From the NCBI GenBank assembly GCA_016758965.1, contig JAEPRB010000045.1, forward strand, positions 1-64,000: DNA of 64,000 nt, given 5' to 3'. Positions 31,718-40,664 of the stretch are shown here, piece by piece. Each line of letters opens with the position of its first letter. Positions within the stretch are counted from its first letter, which is position 1. The stretch is from Circinella minor (lineage: Eukaryota > Mucoromycota > Mucoromycetes > Mucorales > Lichtheimiaceae). A program made the translations under genes and the position numbers. A model generated the notes under the pieces. The model was not told where the DNA came from. It was given only the letters and a program-made list of their open reading frames with translations, and made no database searches.

Positions 31718-31903
31718 TGTTATAGACTAGTCCTGTCTATAGTGAACTTTTAACCAGGTCAATAAATGATACAGTAGAAAAAGAGGTTGGTTTTTTTATT
31801 TTTCCAGTCCAGCAGCCCTTTTATACTGCTGAACCAGCTTGTACAACCCATGTTACCATGAGTTCGCTTTTACCGAAGTCTGCCTGTTACTAAGTCTGTA
31901 ACA
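31718..31903 (-). repeat. 3' LTR of chromovirus 2
   Basis: TGTTATAGAC..CTGTAACA on the plus strand. It is preceded by ACAT and matches 38980-39164. Confidence 0.95.
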
Positions 31904-31915
31904 CTCTCCCCCTCT
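31904..31915 (-). promoter_or_regulatory. Polypurine tract of chromovirus 2
   Basis: AGAGGGGGAGAG on the minus strand directly abuts the 3' LTR, as expected for the plus-strand primer. Confidence 0.85.
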
Positions 31916-32335
31916 AGTACTATGAATACAATAAAAGATATACAATAATATAAAATCTCTAAGCTAGGGGTAGAAAACGGGTAATAATAATAGTAGAATA
32001 AGATAAGTGAAATAAATAATAAAGAAAGGAAATATAAAATAAAATATTTTGAGTTTCAAAGAATAAATAAAAGAATATGAGAGAAGTAATCTGAGGAGTT
32101 AAATTTAGGTTTGAGAGAGGGGTTTTTGGGTTTGAATAGGGATAAGGCTGAAATAAAAACTTTTTCATTTTGGTGATACAAGCAAATAGGTGTTGAATAC
32201 AAAAATAATATATATATTTTTTCTGGGTACTGTTAAAAAAAACTTTACTCCTTTTTTCACAAAGTTGTTTTTTCCCTTGCTATTTGCTACCATTTTTTTT
32301 TTATTACTTTTTGTTTCACCTTACTTTTTATTATT

Positions 32336-33637
32336 ATGTCAGCTCGTCCATATATCAACATGCAAACTTATGATGGTTATCTTGAGAACGCTGCGGACTT
32401 TGATGCGCGTTGTGCACGTGAGACCACTGCTGTTCCCTCCATTGTTGTCCTTTACCCTGAAGTCTCATATGGGCTTGTACGTCCAATTAATGTCTGCCAA
32501 CGCTGCTTTGTTCTTGGCAGGTTGTGTTTCAACTTTACTGCCAGAGTAGCTAGTGGTAATCGGTCTACTGGGCATTGTTGTGATCAGTGTAGAATGGGAC
32601 ATATAGCTGGTTGTTCTACTAACGATTATGCTACTAAGAGAGGTATACCAAGAGCACACCAATGGGTAATTACTCATTCCTCAGTTAACACTGAGATGTT
32701 TTACCCATCAGTTTGGTATTATCGCCGTGTAATGCAAGCACGTCGTACTGGTGAACAAATGGGTAGAGTTTGTACTGTTGCTGGTGCCGAGTTACAAGAT
32801 AATAATGATAATTTTGTTGATCCTCCCGTTTTGCCAAGATATCGTAATGGTATTATTGTTGATTTTGGTTCGTACCAGAATTTGGTTGGTGTCTTGCCTA
32901 CACCCTTGCCTTTGGATTCAGCTCCAGCTAGACTTACTGGAAGTCTGACTTCAGTTGAAGTTCCTACTTTGGCTGAGAACCTGGTTTTTGTTGCCCCTGT
33001 TGAGGAGGAAATTGATGAATTGGATGATGATGATAATTCCGTTGCTGCTGTTCCCAATGTTCGTCGTTCTGCTCGTCTTGGTCGTCGCCATGTCCCTTTT
33101 ATGGGTGATAATGTAGATGATGATGATCTTGTTAATCCAGACTTGGACTTAGCTGAGTTCGATGATATGAACTCAGAGGAACTAGCTGGTCTAGTTTCAC
33201 CAGATGAGTTGTTTGATAGGGAAGGTGTTGCTCCTCTGGCTGACTTCCATTTTGATGGAACACCTGATCCTGAAGTCCGTGGTTCTTTTCCTGCTGGGCC
33301 TGACCATCCCATGCCTGGTCTTGATGATATGGTTACTTCTGTTAGTTCTGGGTCTCATCCTTCCTCAGGTATGCCTTCTGGTTCTTCTCATGGAACAACT
33401 ACAAGTGAGAAACGTCGCCGAGTTGAACAGTTGGTTCAAAATCCTCCAAGTCCTCAACAATCTCCTGTTGTCTCTCCCCCTCCAATCCTTTCAAGTCTTC
33501 CTCAGACCTCACTACCAACACCTGCAGAGGTGCCTTTGGTAGGAGGTGCTCCTGTCTTCTTTGTGTTGCCTCCTTCATGTGAGGTAGTGTTTACTACACG
33601 TGGTTTCCGTGTTGAACGTCTTGGTGATGATGTTTGA
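32336..33637 (+). CDS. Antisense accessory ORF of chromovirus 2 (433 aa)
   Basis: An intact plus-strand frame from ATG 32336, lying inside the retrotransposon but opposite to gag and pol. Its last 136 bp overlap the 3' end of pol. The protein has two similar Cys clusters, C54-x2-C57-x6-C64 and C82-x2-C85-x7-C93 (CQRCFVLGRLC, CDQCRMGHIAGC), suggesting a paired zinc-binding module. A middle region has RSARLGRRH, and a long acidic and Ser/Pro-rich tail includes a basic SEKRRRVEQL. Codon use and composition look coding, whereas the minus-strand frame across it is low-complexity. An AT-rich leader (31916-32335) precedes it. I do not recognise the family. A captured gene or an element-encoded regulator are both possible. 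Confidence 0.75.
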   Translation: MSARPYINMQTYDGYLENAADFDARCARETTAVPSIVVLYPEVSYGLVRPINVCQRCFVLGRLCFNFTARVASGNRSTGHCCDQCRMGHIAGCSTNDYATKRGIPRAHQWVITHSSVNTEMFYPSVWYYRRVMQARRTGEQMGRVCTVAGAELQDNNDNFVDPPVLPRYRNGIIVDFGSYQNLVGVLPTPLPLDSAPARLTGSLTSVEVPTLAENLVFVAPVEEEIDELDDDDNSVAAVPNVRRSARLGRRHVPFMGDNVDDDDLVNPDLDLAEFDDMNSEELAGLVSPDELFDREGVAPLADFHFDGTPDPEVRGSFPAGPDHPMPGLDDMVTSVSSGSHPSSGMPSGSSHGTTTSEKRRRVEQLVQNPPSPQQSPVVSPPPILSSLPQTSLPTPAEVPLVGGAPVFFVLPPSCEVVFTTRGFRVERLGDDV

Positions 33638-36600
33638 TCATAATTTGTAGTTGACTTTTTCTTCTTGTTTTCTTGTTTTTGTCTGTCTTTTTCTTTTGAT
33701 TTTAATTCAAAATCTTTAATAAAATCTTGACTATTTGACAAATTTGCAACTGGTTCCCATGATGATTCATGTAAAGGATATCCATCCCATTTAATAAGAT
33801 ATTCAATTTTGCCTTTACGAGTTCGTTTATCCAGGATTGTTTCAACTTCAAATTCTTCTTCATCGTCGATAATAACTGGAGGTGGTCGACTTGGTTGACG
33901 TCCATCACTGGCTTCGTGATACTTCTTGAGAGTATGTACATGGACAACATTATGAGCCTTGATGTTGTATGGTAATTCTAATCGATATGCGACCTTGCCA
34001 ATGCGTTCAATAATCTTGTATGGTCCTGCATATTTAGCTGCTAATTTCTTTTTTGCTGATTCGGGATAATTGCGGGGACTGATAAACTTTTGATCGACCA
34101 GAACTTGTTGCCCAACTTCATACTCTACTTCGCGACGATGTGTATTTGCGTATTGTTCTTGCTTTAATGCTGCGGACTTGATATTTTCAATAACATTTTC
34201 ACCAATTGATTTCAATCTTGATTCTAAATGAGCTGCAGTCTCATTACTTGAAATAGATTTGGTAAAACTTGGTGTGAGTATATGACGACCTAAATCGCAG
34301 TAATATGGTGTCATCTTTATTGCTGTATGGTGTGTATTATTGTATGTATGTTCAACAACTGGTAACCAAATATCCCAATCTTGTTGGTCATAAGCCACAT
34401 AGTGGCGTAATAAGTCTTCTAACGTGCGATTTGTTCGCTCAGTTTGCCCGTCCGTTTGTGGGTGCGCACTAGTAGACATCTTCTTCTTGATTCCAAGTTG
34501 TTCAAATAGTGCTGTCCAAAATCGTGACGTGAATTTTGGATCTCGATCTGAGATTACTTCTTTTGGAAATCCGTGTTGCCGATAGATTTCACGTAGAAAT
34601 AGATATGCCACATCTTCCGCCGTATCCGTAGTATGACATGGTGCAAAATGTGCCCTTTTTGAAAATCGATCGACAATTACTGCAATGGCATCATATCCAT
34701 GTTTAGTGACTGGTAATTGTACAATAAAATCCATTGAGATCGATTCCCATCTTTCTTGAGCTGGTTCTAATGGTTGAATTAATCCAGCTGGTTTCTTGTT
34801 TGATCCCTTGTTCCTTTGACAGCTATCACATGTGCTAATATATTGTCGTACAGACTTTGCAATATTAGGCCAATAGAAATGACGTTCGATTCGTTCAATA
34901 GTGGCGTCAATTCCCCTATGACCTGCTGATGGCAAATCATGATGATCTTGTAAAATACTTTTGAGTATTTGCGGCATTCGTGGTACTACGAGTTGGTGAT
35001 AATCTTTTCCATCAGGATATCGGTATAGTAATTGATCTTGTAATTTATATCCAGAGACTTCAATTCCACAACAAAGTCGGTCCCATAAGTCTTTAGTAAA
35101 ATCATCTTTACTATACTTGTCCTTCACTTCATTCTCTACCATAGCTGTTTTGTGAAGTCTGGTAACAACTTGTAACTCCTTACTTGCTTCTGGGTGTGAA
35201 ACTTCTGATGGTGGTCGCTTGCTTAAGGCATCTGCCCCATGGTTCTTTTCTCTTGGTATATGGTGAACATCAAATGAGAATGTCATGAATAATTCTAACC
35301 AATGAATCTGGCGTTTGTTTAAATTTGTATTTGTCTTGAGCGTTGATAATGCACGATTATCTGTAAATACAACAAACTTCTTCATGTCCAAATGATGACG
35401 CCATTTATTTAAGCAATGTTTTAGTGCCAACATCTCCTGTTCATATACCGTATAATTGAGTTCCGCAGGTGTCATTGTTCTTGATGTGTATGCAACTGGA
35501 TGAAGTTTTTTATCACCTTGTTCTTGAGAGAGGATTCCGCCGATAGAAACAGTTGATGACGCATCTGTATGTAGATAGAATGTCTTGTCCGGATTTGGCA
35601 GTGCCAGCACTGGTGCCGAAGCTAAACATTTCTTCAATGTATTAAAAGCATCTTGTTCTTGACTTCCCCATTTCCATTCAGTATCCTTGCGTAAAAGTCT
35701 GGTCAATGGTGAAACTAAGCTTGAATATGACTTGATAAATCGATTGTAATAATTTACCAATCCCAAAAAGGACATCACGTCTTTGGTGCTACGTAATGGT
35801 GGCCAATCCATTACTGCCTTGACTTTAGATGGATCAGTATGTAATCCTGATTCATCAATGTAATGACCTAAGAATTCTAGTTTCTTGACTCCGAACTCGC
35901 ATTTTTCCTTCTTTGCATATAACTTATTTTCACGTAGTTTTTCAAGTACCATCTTCACATGCTTCTTGTGATCTTCTTCATTTTTAGAATAGATTAAAAT
36001 ATCATCTAAGTAAATGACTACACAGATATCTAACAGATCTCGGAATATGTCATTCATTAATCGCATGAATGTTCCTGGTGCACTTGTTAATCCAAATGGT
36101 AAGACCATGAACTCGTATAAACCATATCGAGTCATAAATGCTGTCTTTTCCACATCCTCTGGAGTAACCCTAATTTGGTGATAGCCACTTCTGAGATCAA
36201 GCTTTGTAAAAACCTTAGCTCCTTGTAATTGATCAAGCAATTCATCCGTTCTTGGTAAAGGATAATTGTCTTTTGTAGTGATTGCATTGACTGCACGATA
36301 ATCTACACAGAGACGTAGTGTCTTATCTTTCTTTGCCACGAATAAAACTGGAGCACCATATGGAGACTTGCTTGGTCGTACCCATCCTTTAGCTATAAGC
36401 TCGTTGAGTTGTTTCTTAAGTTCTGCCAACTCATGACTTGAGAGCCTATATAACTTCTGTGCTGGAACTTTTGCACCTTGTTCAATTGGTATAGTATGAT
36501 CAACATGTCTTTGTGGTGGTAATCCATTAGGTAATTCATTAGGAAAAACATCCACAAAAGAATCCACAAGTTCCATTATAGTTTCTGATTTAATATCCTT

Positions 36601-37332
36601 TATCTTTTTATTATATCCTATTCTTGCCTGTCCTCCTCCACGCTCATAAGTACGCCTACTACTTGAATGAGCACACAGGTCTTTCGCCGGTTCCTTGTCC
36701 TTCTTGATACAATCATTGAGTATAATTGCATATACCTCGAGTTCCTCCTTTCGACATATTCGGTTGAACTGTCTTCGCGAAACAAATTGTACTTCTGGTT
36801 GTATTGAGTGGTAAGTGGTATACCTTTGACTTGGGATCTCTTCCTCCCCTACTAAAATCTTGTGTGTCTTCCAATTAATGTTTGGTTCATTGTCATAATG
36901 CCAAGGCTTGCCCAAAATAAGATCGTGTTTTGAACTTGTAATACCAGTATAAACGCGAATAGTACTTGTATACCTCGGTCCCAATTTGATTTGTACATCA
37001 GCATAAAAACCAGATTCTGCTTGAGACTCATTGCCAAATGTAATTGACCCTTGGTCTGGTTTTAAAAGATGTTGTAATCCATGCCCATTTATGAAATCCA
37101 AAGAAATAAAATTATGTGTTGCACCAGAATCAAGTAAAAAGCAACAGGAATATTGTTCACAAACTCCAGAAATTCTTATTGTTTTATAACGATTTGTACT
37201 ACTACTCTGTTCACTATTTACTCCTTGTGCTGAGTTGTCTTCAAACCTTGGACCTTGATCTGGATCCTTACCAGGATTTATGCCACGCTTGTCAGTACGA
37301 CCTGGCAGCGTAATACGTACTGACTGATTTAG
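33502..37332 (-). CDS. Pol polyprotein of chromovirus 2, expressed by -1 frameshift
   Basis: The frame is open from the slippery site at 37332 to the stop at 33502 (1277 codons). It has no ATG until 37101, inside the protease, which argues against independent initiation. Protease LLDSGATHNFIS comes first, then reverse transcriptase with YLDD (encoded at 36001-36012), RNase H (VVFTDNRALSTL), integrase finger (GHRGIDATIERIERHFYWPN, CDSCQRN) and DDE core (SMDFIVQLPV, VISDRDPKFT, QTDGQTERTNRTLEDL). A C-terminal chromodomain (FEVETILDKR, YLIKWDGY, SSWEPVANL) precedes a basic tail. All catalytic blocks look intact. The 3' end overlaps the antisense ORF. Confidence 0.95.
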   Translation of the reverse strand, partial: LNQSVRITLPGRTDKRGINPGKDPDQGPRFEDNSAQGVNSEQSSSTNRYKTIRISGVCEQYSCCFLLDSGATHNFISLDFINGHGLQHLLKPDQGSITFGNESQAESGFYADVQIKLGPRYTSTIRVYTGITSSKHDLILGKPWHYDNEPNINWKTHKILVGEEEIPSQRYTTYHSIQPEVQFVSRRQFNRICRKEELEVYAIILNDCIKKDKEPAKDLCAHSSSRRTYERGGGQARIGYNKKIKDIKSETIMELVDSFVDVFPNELPNGLPPQRHVDHTIPIEQGAKVPAQKLYRLSSHELAELKKQLNELIAKGWVRPSKSPYGAPVLFVAKKDKTLRLCVDYRAVNAITTKDNYPLPRTDELLDQLQGAKVFTKLDLRSGYHQIRVTPEDVEKTAFMTRYGLYEFMVLPFGLTSAPGTFMRLMNDIFRDLLDICVVIYLDDILIYSKNEEDHKKHVKMVLEKLRENKLYAKKEKCEFGVKKLEFLGHYIDESGLHTDPSKVKAVMDWPPLRSTKDVMSFLGLVNYYNRFIKSYSSLVSPLTRLLRKDTEWKWGSQEQDAFNTLKKCLASAPVLALPNPDKTFYLHTDASSTVSIGGILSQEQGDKKLHPVAYTSRTMTPAELNYTVYEQEMLALKHCLNKWRHHLDMKKFVVFTDNRALSTLKTNTNLNKRQIHWLELFMTFSFDVHHIPREKNHGADALSKRPPSEVSHPEASKELQVVTRLHKTAMVENEVKDKYSKDDFTKDLWDRLCCGIEVSGYKLQDQLLYRYPDGKDYHQLVVPRMPQILKSILQDHHDLPSAGHRGIDATIERIERHFYWPNIAKSVRQYISTCDSCQRNKGSNKKPAGLIQPLEPAQERWESISMDFIVQLPVTKHGYDAIAVIVDRFSKRAHFAPCHTTDTAEDVAYLFLREIYRQHGFPKEVISDRDPKFTSRFWTALFEQLGIKKKMSTSAHPQTDGQTERTNRTLEDLLRHYVAYDQQDWDIWLPVVEHTYNNTHHTAIKMTPYYCDLGRHILTPSFTKSISSNETAAHLESRLKSIGENVIENIKSAALKQEQYANTHRREVEYEVGQQVLVDQKFISPRNYPESAKKKLAAKYAGPYKIIERIGKVAYRLELPYNIKAHNVVHVHTLKKYHEASDGRQPSRPPPVIIDDEEEFEVETILDKRTRKGKIEYLIKWDGYPLHESSWEPVANLSNSQDFIKDFELKSKEKDRQKQENKKKKSTTNYDQTSSPRRSTRKPRVVNTTSHEGGNTKKTGAPPTKGTSAGVGSEV

Positions 37333-37338
37333 TTTTTT
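37281..37338 (-). promoter_or_regulatory. -1 programmed ribosomal frameshift signal between gag and pol
   Basis: On the minus strand the last sense codons of gag read TCA AAA AAC before the TAA stop, giving the canonical slippery heptamer A AAA AAC at 37338-37332. After a 7-nt spacer comes a perfect 9-bp inverted repeat, GTCAGTACG (37324-37316) and CGTACTGAC (37299-37291), with a 16-nt loop. TGCCA in the loop can pair with TGGCA just 3' of the stem (or ACGC with GCGT), so an H-type pseudoknot is possible. A -1 slip enters exactly the open pol frame. Slippery site, spacer length and stem all match known -1 signals. Confidence 0.88.
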
Positions 37339-38978
37339 GACTCCTTACGGGAAGGACAGTCCTTCTTGATATGGTCCTTCATACCACAGATCTGGCAACG
37401 GCCTTCCTTGCGAGCTTGTTCCCATGTAAGTTTCATGTGAGTCTTTTCGACTTGGTCAAGATCCATAGGATCATCCCGATAGGATCTTGTTTTATCACGG
37501 AAATTTCTTGAGTGGTGATGCTTCTTTTTCCCCGAACGATAACCTCCGCTTCCTGACTTGTGTCCGTGGGAACCTTGAATACTAAAACTAGCATTATCAT
37601 AATTTTCCGCTAGCTTCATTGCCTTGCGTAACACACGCGGTTCTTGTAGTTCCACATACTTTTTAGTTTGGCTTTTCAAACCATAAATATAACGACTAAG
37701 TGCCTCAGCCTCACTGACATCCGAACATTCCACAATTGCAGCTTGAAAAATAGAATTATATTTTGTCACACTTCCTGTTTGTCGTAAGGTTTCGAGTCGA
37801 GACCGGTTTGCTTTATATATATTTAGTGGTAAAAATCGTTCACGGATTGCCTTTTTGAACTTAGTCCATGACTTTGGTGCTTGATTTGCCTTTCGTAACA
37901 TTCGCCACCAAAGAGTTGCATCACTTATCATGTTACTTGTTGCTATCGGAACTTGAAGATGCTTCTTGACTTTAGCATTTTCAAAATATTCTTCCAAATT
38001 AAAGAGCCACGACTCTATCTTATGAGGATTACCAGAATATTTTTCTTCTGGTACCTTGAATTTAAACTTATTATTAATAAGTGAGTGGGATTCTTGTCCG
38101 CCGTCATTATCAACAACATCTTCCTCAGAAGAGACACTTGTATGGTCAGAGCCATGATCTGAAATATGATCATCTGATGATGAAGATGATTCATCACTAC
38201 TCGAATCAGAAGAATCATCATGTGAACGAAAACGTGAGAGATTCTTGCTTGATATAGTTGTCACAGCCTCAGATAAAACTTTATCTTCTTCATTTATTTT
38301 GTGCAACTTTGATCTTGTTTTCCCCTGGACCGCCTTTGCTACTTCTTGTAGTTGACCAACTACTTGTTGTAATGATGTAGATAATGATGAAACTTGTTCT
38401 TCCATCTTTTCTTGAGCTGCATACATCTTGCCAATTTCATTTGGTAGTTGGTTGTTGAGCTCATCTCGAAGTGTTTGAGCCAACTGGAGAGCCTGGATTG
38501 CTGTATTACTGTGCTCACTTATGTGTGATACCGACTCCGTGGGGGGTCCTTGTGCGATGGGAGCTTCTTGATAAGCTGATTCTTGTAGCATGCTTGTTAG
38601 TACAACCTGATTATTCGTTGGGGTTGTATTCCTCGTGATTGGGGTACTTCTTATATCCTGTAAGGCTATCTGCTCTACTACTTCTGTTGTATCGTAATAG
38701 ACTGTTTTTAATGATGTTGATTGTGATAGACACGGTGCTTGTTGTTGTGATTCGATTTCTGATATTGCTAAGTTGTTCTTCTTTGAACTATCTTTATCAA
38801 CGTCTTGATATAGTTCAGTTGGTGACTTGAGAAAACTTGCCCAAAATCGATCAACTTTTTCTTTCTGTGCTTGTCTAACTCGGTCTTCTTCGTTCAGCTT
38901 GTCTGCTATATAACGCGTTATCTTCTGAAACGACTTTACTGTTGTGTAGGTGGGTGAATTTAAAACTGTCGCTACCAA
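37329..38978 (-). CDS. Gag protein of chromovirus 2
   Basis: The frame is open from the primer-binding site to the TAA at 37329. A capsid-like region contains KYSGNPHKIESWLFNLEEYF, and a CCHC zinc knuckle, CQICGMKDHIKKDC, lies near the C terminus followed by the frameshift site. A Ser/Asp-rich linker and a helical segment precede the capsid region. The first ATG is only at codon 130 of the open frame (about 38591). Upstream codons still look coding (ITRYIADKLNEEDRVRQAQK), so translation may start at a non-ATG codon or a start may have been lost. In the element gag packages the RNA in the cytoplasm. Confidence 0.88.
   Translation of the reverse strand: MVATVLNSPTYTTVKSFQKITRYIADKLNEEDRVRQAQKEKVDRFWASFLKSPTELYQDVDKDSSKKNNLAISEIESQQQAPCLSQSTSLKTVYYDTTEVVEQIALQDIRSTPITRNTTPTNNQVVLTSMLQESAYQEAPIAQGPPTESVSHISEHSNTAIQALQLAQTLRDELNNQLPNEIGKMYAAQEKMEEQVSSLSTSLQQVVGQLQEVAKAVQGKTRSKLHKINEEDKVLSEAVTTISSKNLSRFRSHDDSSDSSSDESSSSSDDHISDHGSDHTSVSSEEDVVDNDGGQESHSLINNKFKFKVPEEKYSGNPHKIESWLFNLEEYFENAKVKKHLQVPIATSNMISDATLWWRMLRKANQAPKSWTKFKKAIRERFLPLNIYKANRSRLETLRQTGSVTKYNSIFQAAIVECSDVSEAEALSRYIYGLKSQTKKYVELQEPRVLRKAMKLAENYDNASFSIQGSHGHKSGSGGYRSGKKKHHHSRNFRDKTRSYRDDPMDLDQVEKTHMKLTWEQARKEGRCQICGMKDHIKKDCPSRKESKN
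38966..38977 (-). promoter_or_regulatory. Primer binding site of chromovirus 2
   Basis: TGGTAGCGACAG on the minus strand lies two bases inside the 5' LTR. TGGTAGCG is complementary to the 3' end of fungal initiator tRNA-Met, the primer used by many Ty1 and Ty3 elements. Confidence 0.8.
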
Positions 38979-38979
38979 G

Positions 38980-39164
38980 TGTTATAGACTAGTCCTGTCT
39001 ATAGTGAACTTTTAACCAGGTCAATAAATGATACAGTAGAAAAAGAGGTTGATTTTTTATTTTTCCAGTCCAGCAGCCCTTTTATACTGCTGAACCAGCT
39101 TGTACAACCCATGTTACCATGAGTTCGCTTTTACCGAAGTCTGCCTGTTACTAAGTCTGTAACA
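38980..39164 (-). repeat. 5' LTR of chromovirus 2
   Basis: 185 bp, direct repeat of 31718-31903, followed on the plus strand by ACAT (39165-39168), the second copy of the target duplication. Confidence 0.95.
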
Positions 39165-40377
39165 ACATCTACATATACCAACCGAGAAAAATAAAACTTA
39201 CCAATCCAGAGAAATTCATATCAATATCAGCATTAGAAGATCCAAACACAAAATCAAACGATGTGAAAAAAGACAAGAAGTATGCCTTGAATTCATCTTT
39301 AGAAAGTCCATCAAGCACTCCTTGAAATACAACAGCAAACTTGCCTAACGCTTCAAAATAAATATTAGTAGTACATAAATAATAATTCTTTGTGAAGCAG
39401 CTGTACGTGACATCAGTCAACATAGGATTTGTTTTGAAATCAGCATGATACATGATTCCAGGAGCACCAAATGTAATGTACATTGGGCTAGGAACGATAT
39501 TCGATGCCTTTATATACCCAGGAAACTCTTTTTGTAACTCCTTAAATTCTGAATGAATTGTTTCAAAGGAGGCCTATGTCAATGTCAATTGATCGTTTTT
39601 CGTAAGGTAATTGCATCGAAGTCTCTTGATAGTACCAATATTACGAAGATTCTTGTCGATGCTGCTAATTGGTCTGGAAGGCTTCTGCACACGGATAGTA
39701 CTGGTACCAATCTTTAATGCATACGACTTTTCGCCCGAAAATTCTAGCACACGTTCCTCTACTTTGTCGAACGTTTTCATGGTGAAATGTAGTGGAATAA
39801 ATTCACCATAAGTATGTGTACCCCAGTGTTTCATCTCACCTACCATTACACCATCTGTAATGATCAGTAATAGGGCTAGCAAACGTGCTTGATTTCATGC
39901 ATAACAGTTCTCTTGCTCCATTCAACCCCAGCATTAATATATATCCAAGCTATATACATCACTCCAAAGTATGTATATCCCGATGATACTCCATTCTAAT
40001 TTTAGTACCCTGAATTTTATATAGACATTACCTTTCAATTTTCCAATGTAAAATGTTATTCTACAGTCACAAGGTACATGTTTCAAAGTAGATGGTAACA
40101 AACAACTAGTACAATGTTTCGTAACTTGTTCGTTAATACATTTGTTTGACGATTTTGGTCTGAACAAGGTATTGCATTCGGTACAGGTAACAGCACCTAA
40201 ACATCTTCTGTAAAAGGTATGAACCCCATGCTTTCCTTTGTCATCACTGATTTGATGAAGCTGCCACCCAACAAATAAATCATATACGAGCTGATTATGT
40301 TTGTTATTTTCGCCTTCTTTGTAATGAAGGGGAATAGTGTAGACTTGATTACTGTTTGGAAATTGTAGAAAAGACAT
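39165..40377 (-). pseudogene. MULE-like DDE transposase, N-terminal part, cut by an LTR insertion
   Basis: From ATG 40377 the protein reads a Cys-rich region (CTECNTLFRP, CTSCLLPSTLKHVPCDCR) that looks like a WRKY/GCM- or FLYWCH-type zinc fold. After introns and at least one frame break comes FETIHSEFKELQKEFPGY.. and the core PMLTDVTYSCFTKNYYLC, where Asp is the likely first catalytic residue, followed by GKFAVVFQGVLDGLS. This block order is that of Mutator-like transposases. A GTAAGT donor follows at about 39200, then chromovirus 2 begins, so the rest is missing. The family call is from motifs only. Confidence 0.6.
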
Positions 40378-40552
40378 TACTGCTATGTATTTAAAGAGAA
40401 CAAATTCTATGACGAGCAAAGTAAATATCTATTATTTTTTAGATATGTTGTCACTGCAAAAGATGACTGTTTTTCCTCTGTGCGGACTGCTTATTCTTTT
40501 CAAATCAATCGGCGATTGAACAGCATGAATCTTCAATTTCACCTGAAAAAAT

Positions 40553-40573
40553 CACACCCGATATATTGGTGTG
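40553..40573 (-). other. Hairpin near the presumed Helitron 3' end
   Basis: CACACC and GGTGTG form a 6-bp stem with a 9-nt loop, about 90 bp past the end of the helicase frame on the minus strand. Helitrons end in such a hairpin, but no clear CTRR terminus follows. The related plus-strand fragment near 54330 has only the first arm. Confidence 0.4.
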
Positions 40574-40664
40574 ATAAGGTGATAATTATGATGATAGAAG
40601 TAAGACTTCATGGTAAACAATGTTTACTGTAGTAGGGACATTGGTAGAAGATAATTTGGTTAGG

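Larger units (their letters stand above)
31718..39164 (-). mobile_element. Ty3/gypsy chromovirus 2 with antisense ORF, complete
   Basis: LTRs of 186 bp (31718-31903) and 185 bp (38980-39164) differ by one substitution and one T-run length change. ACAT flanks both sides (31714-31717 and 39165-39168), a 4-bp target duplication. On the minus strand the order is 5' LTR, tRNA-iMet-like primer site, gag, -1 frameshift signal, pol with chromodomain, then about 1.6 kb containing a 433-aa ORF on the opposite strand, polypurine tract, 3' LTR. All main frames are open, so the copy is young and may be active. Confidence 0.95.

Noticed and set aside
32719..33312. 197-aa minus-strand ORF in chromovirus 2
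   Set aside because: Ser/Arg-rich low-complexity mirror of the plus-strand 433-aa ORF, which has ordered Cys motifs and a proper start.
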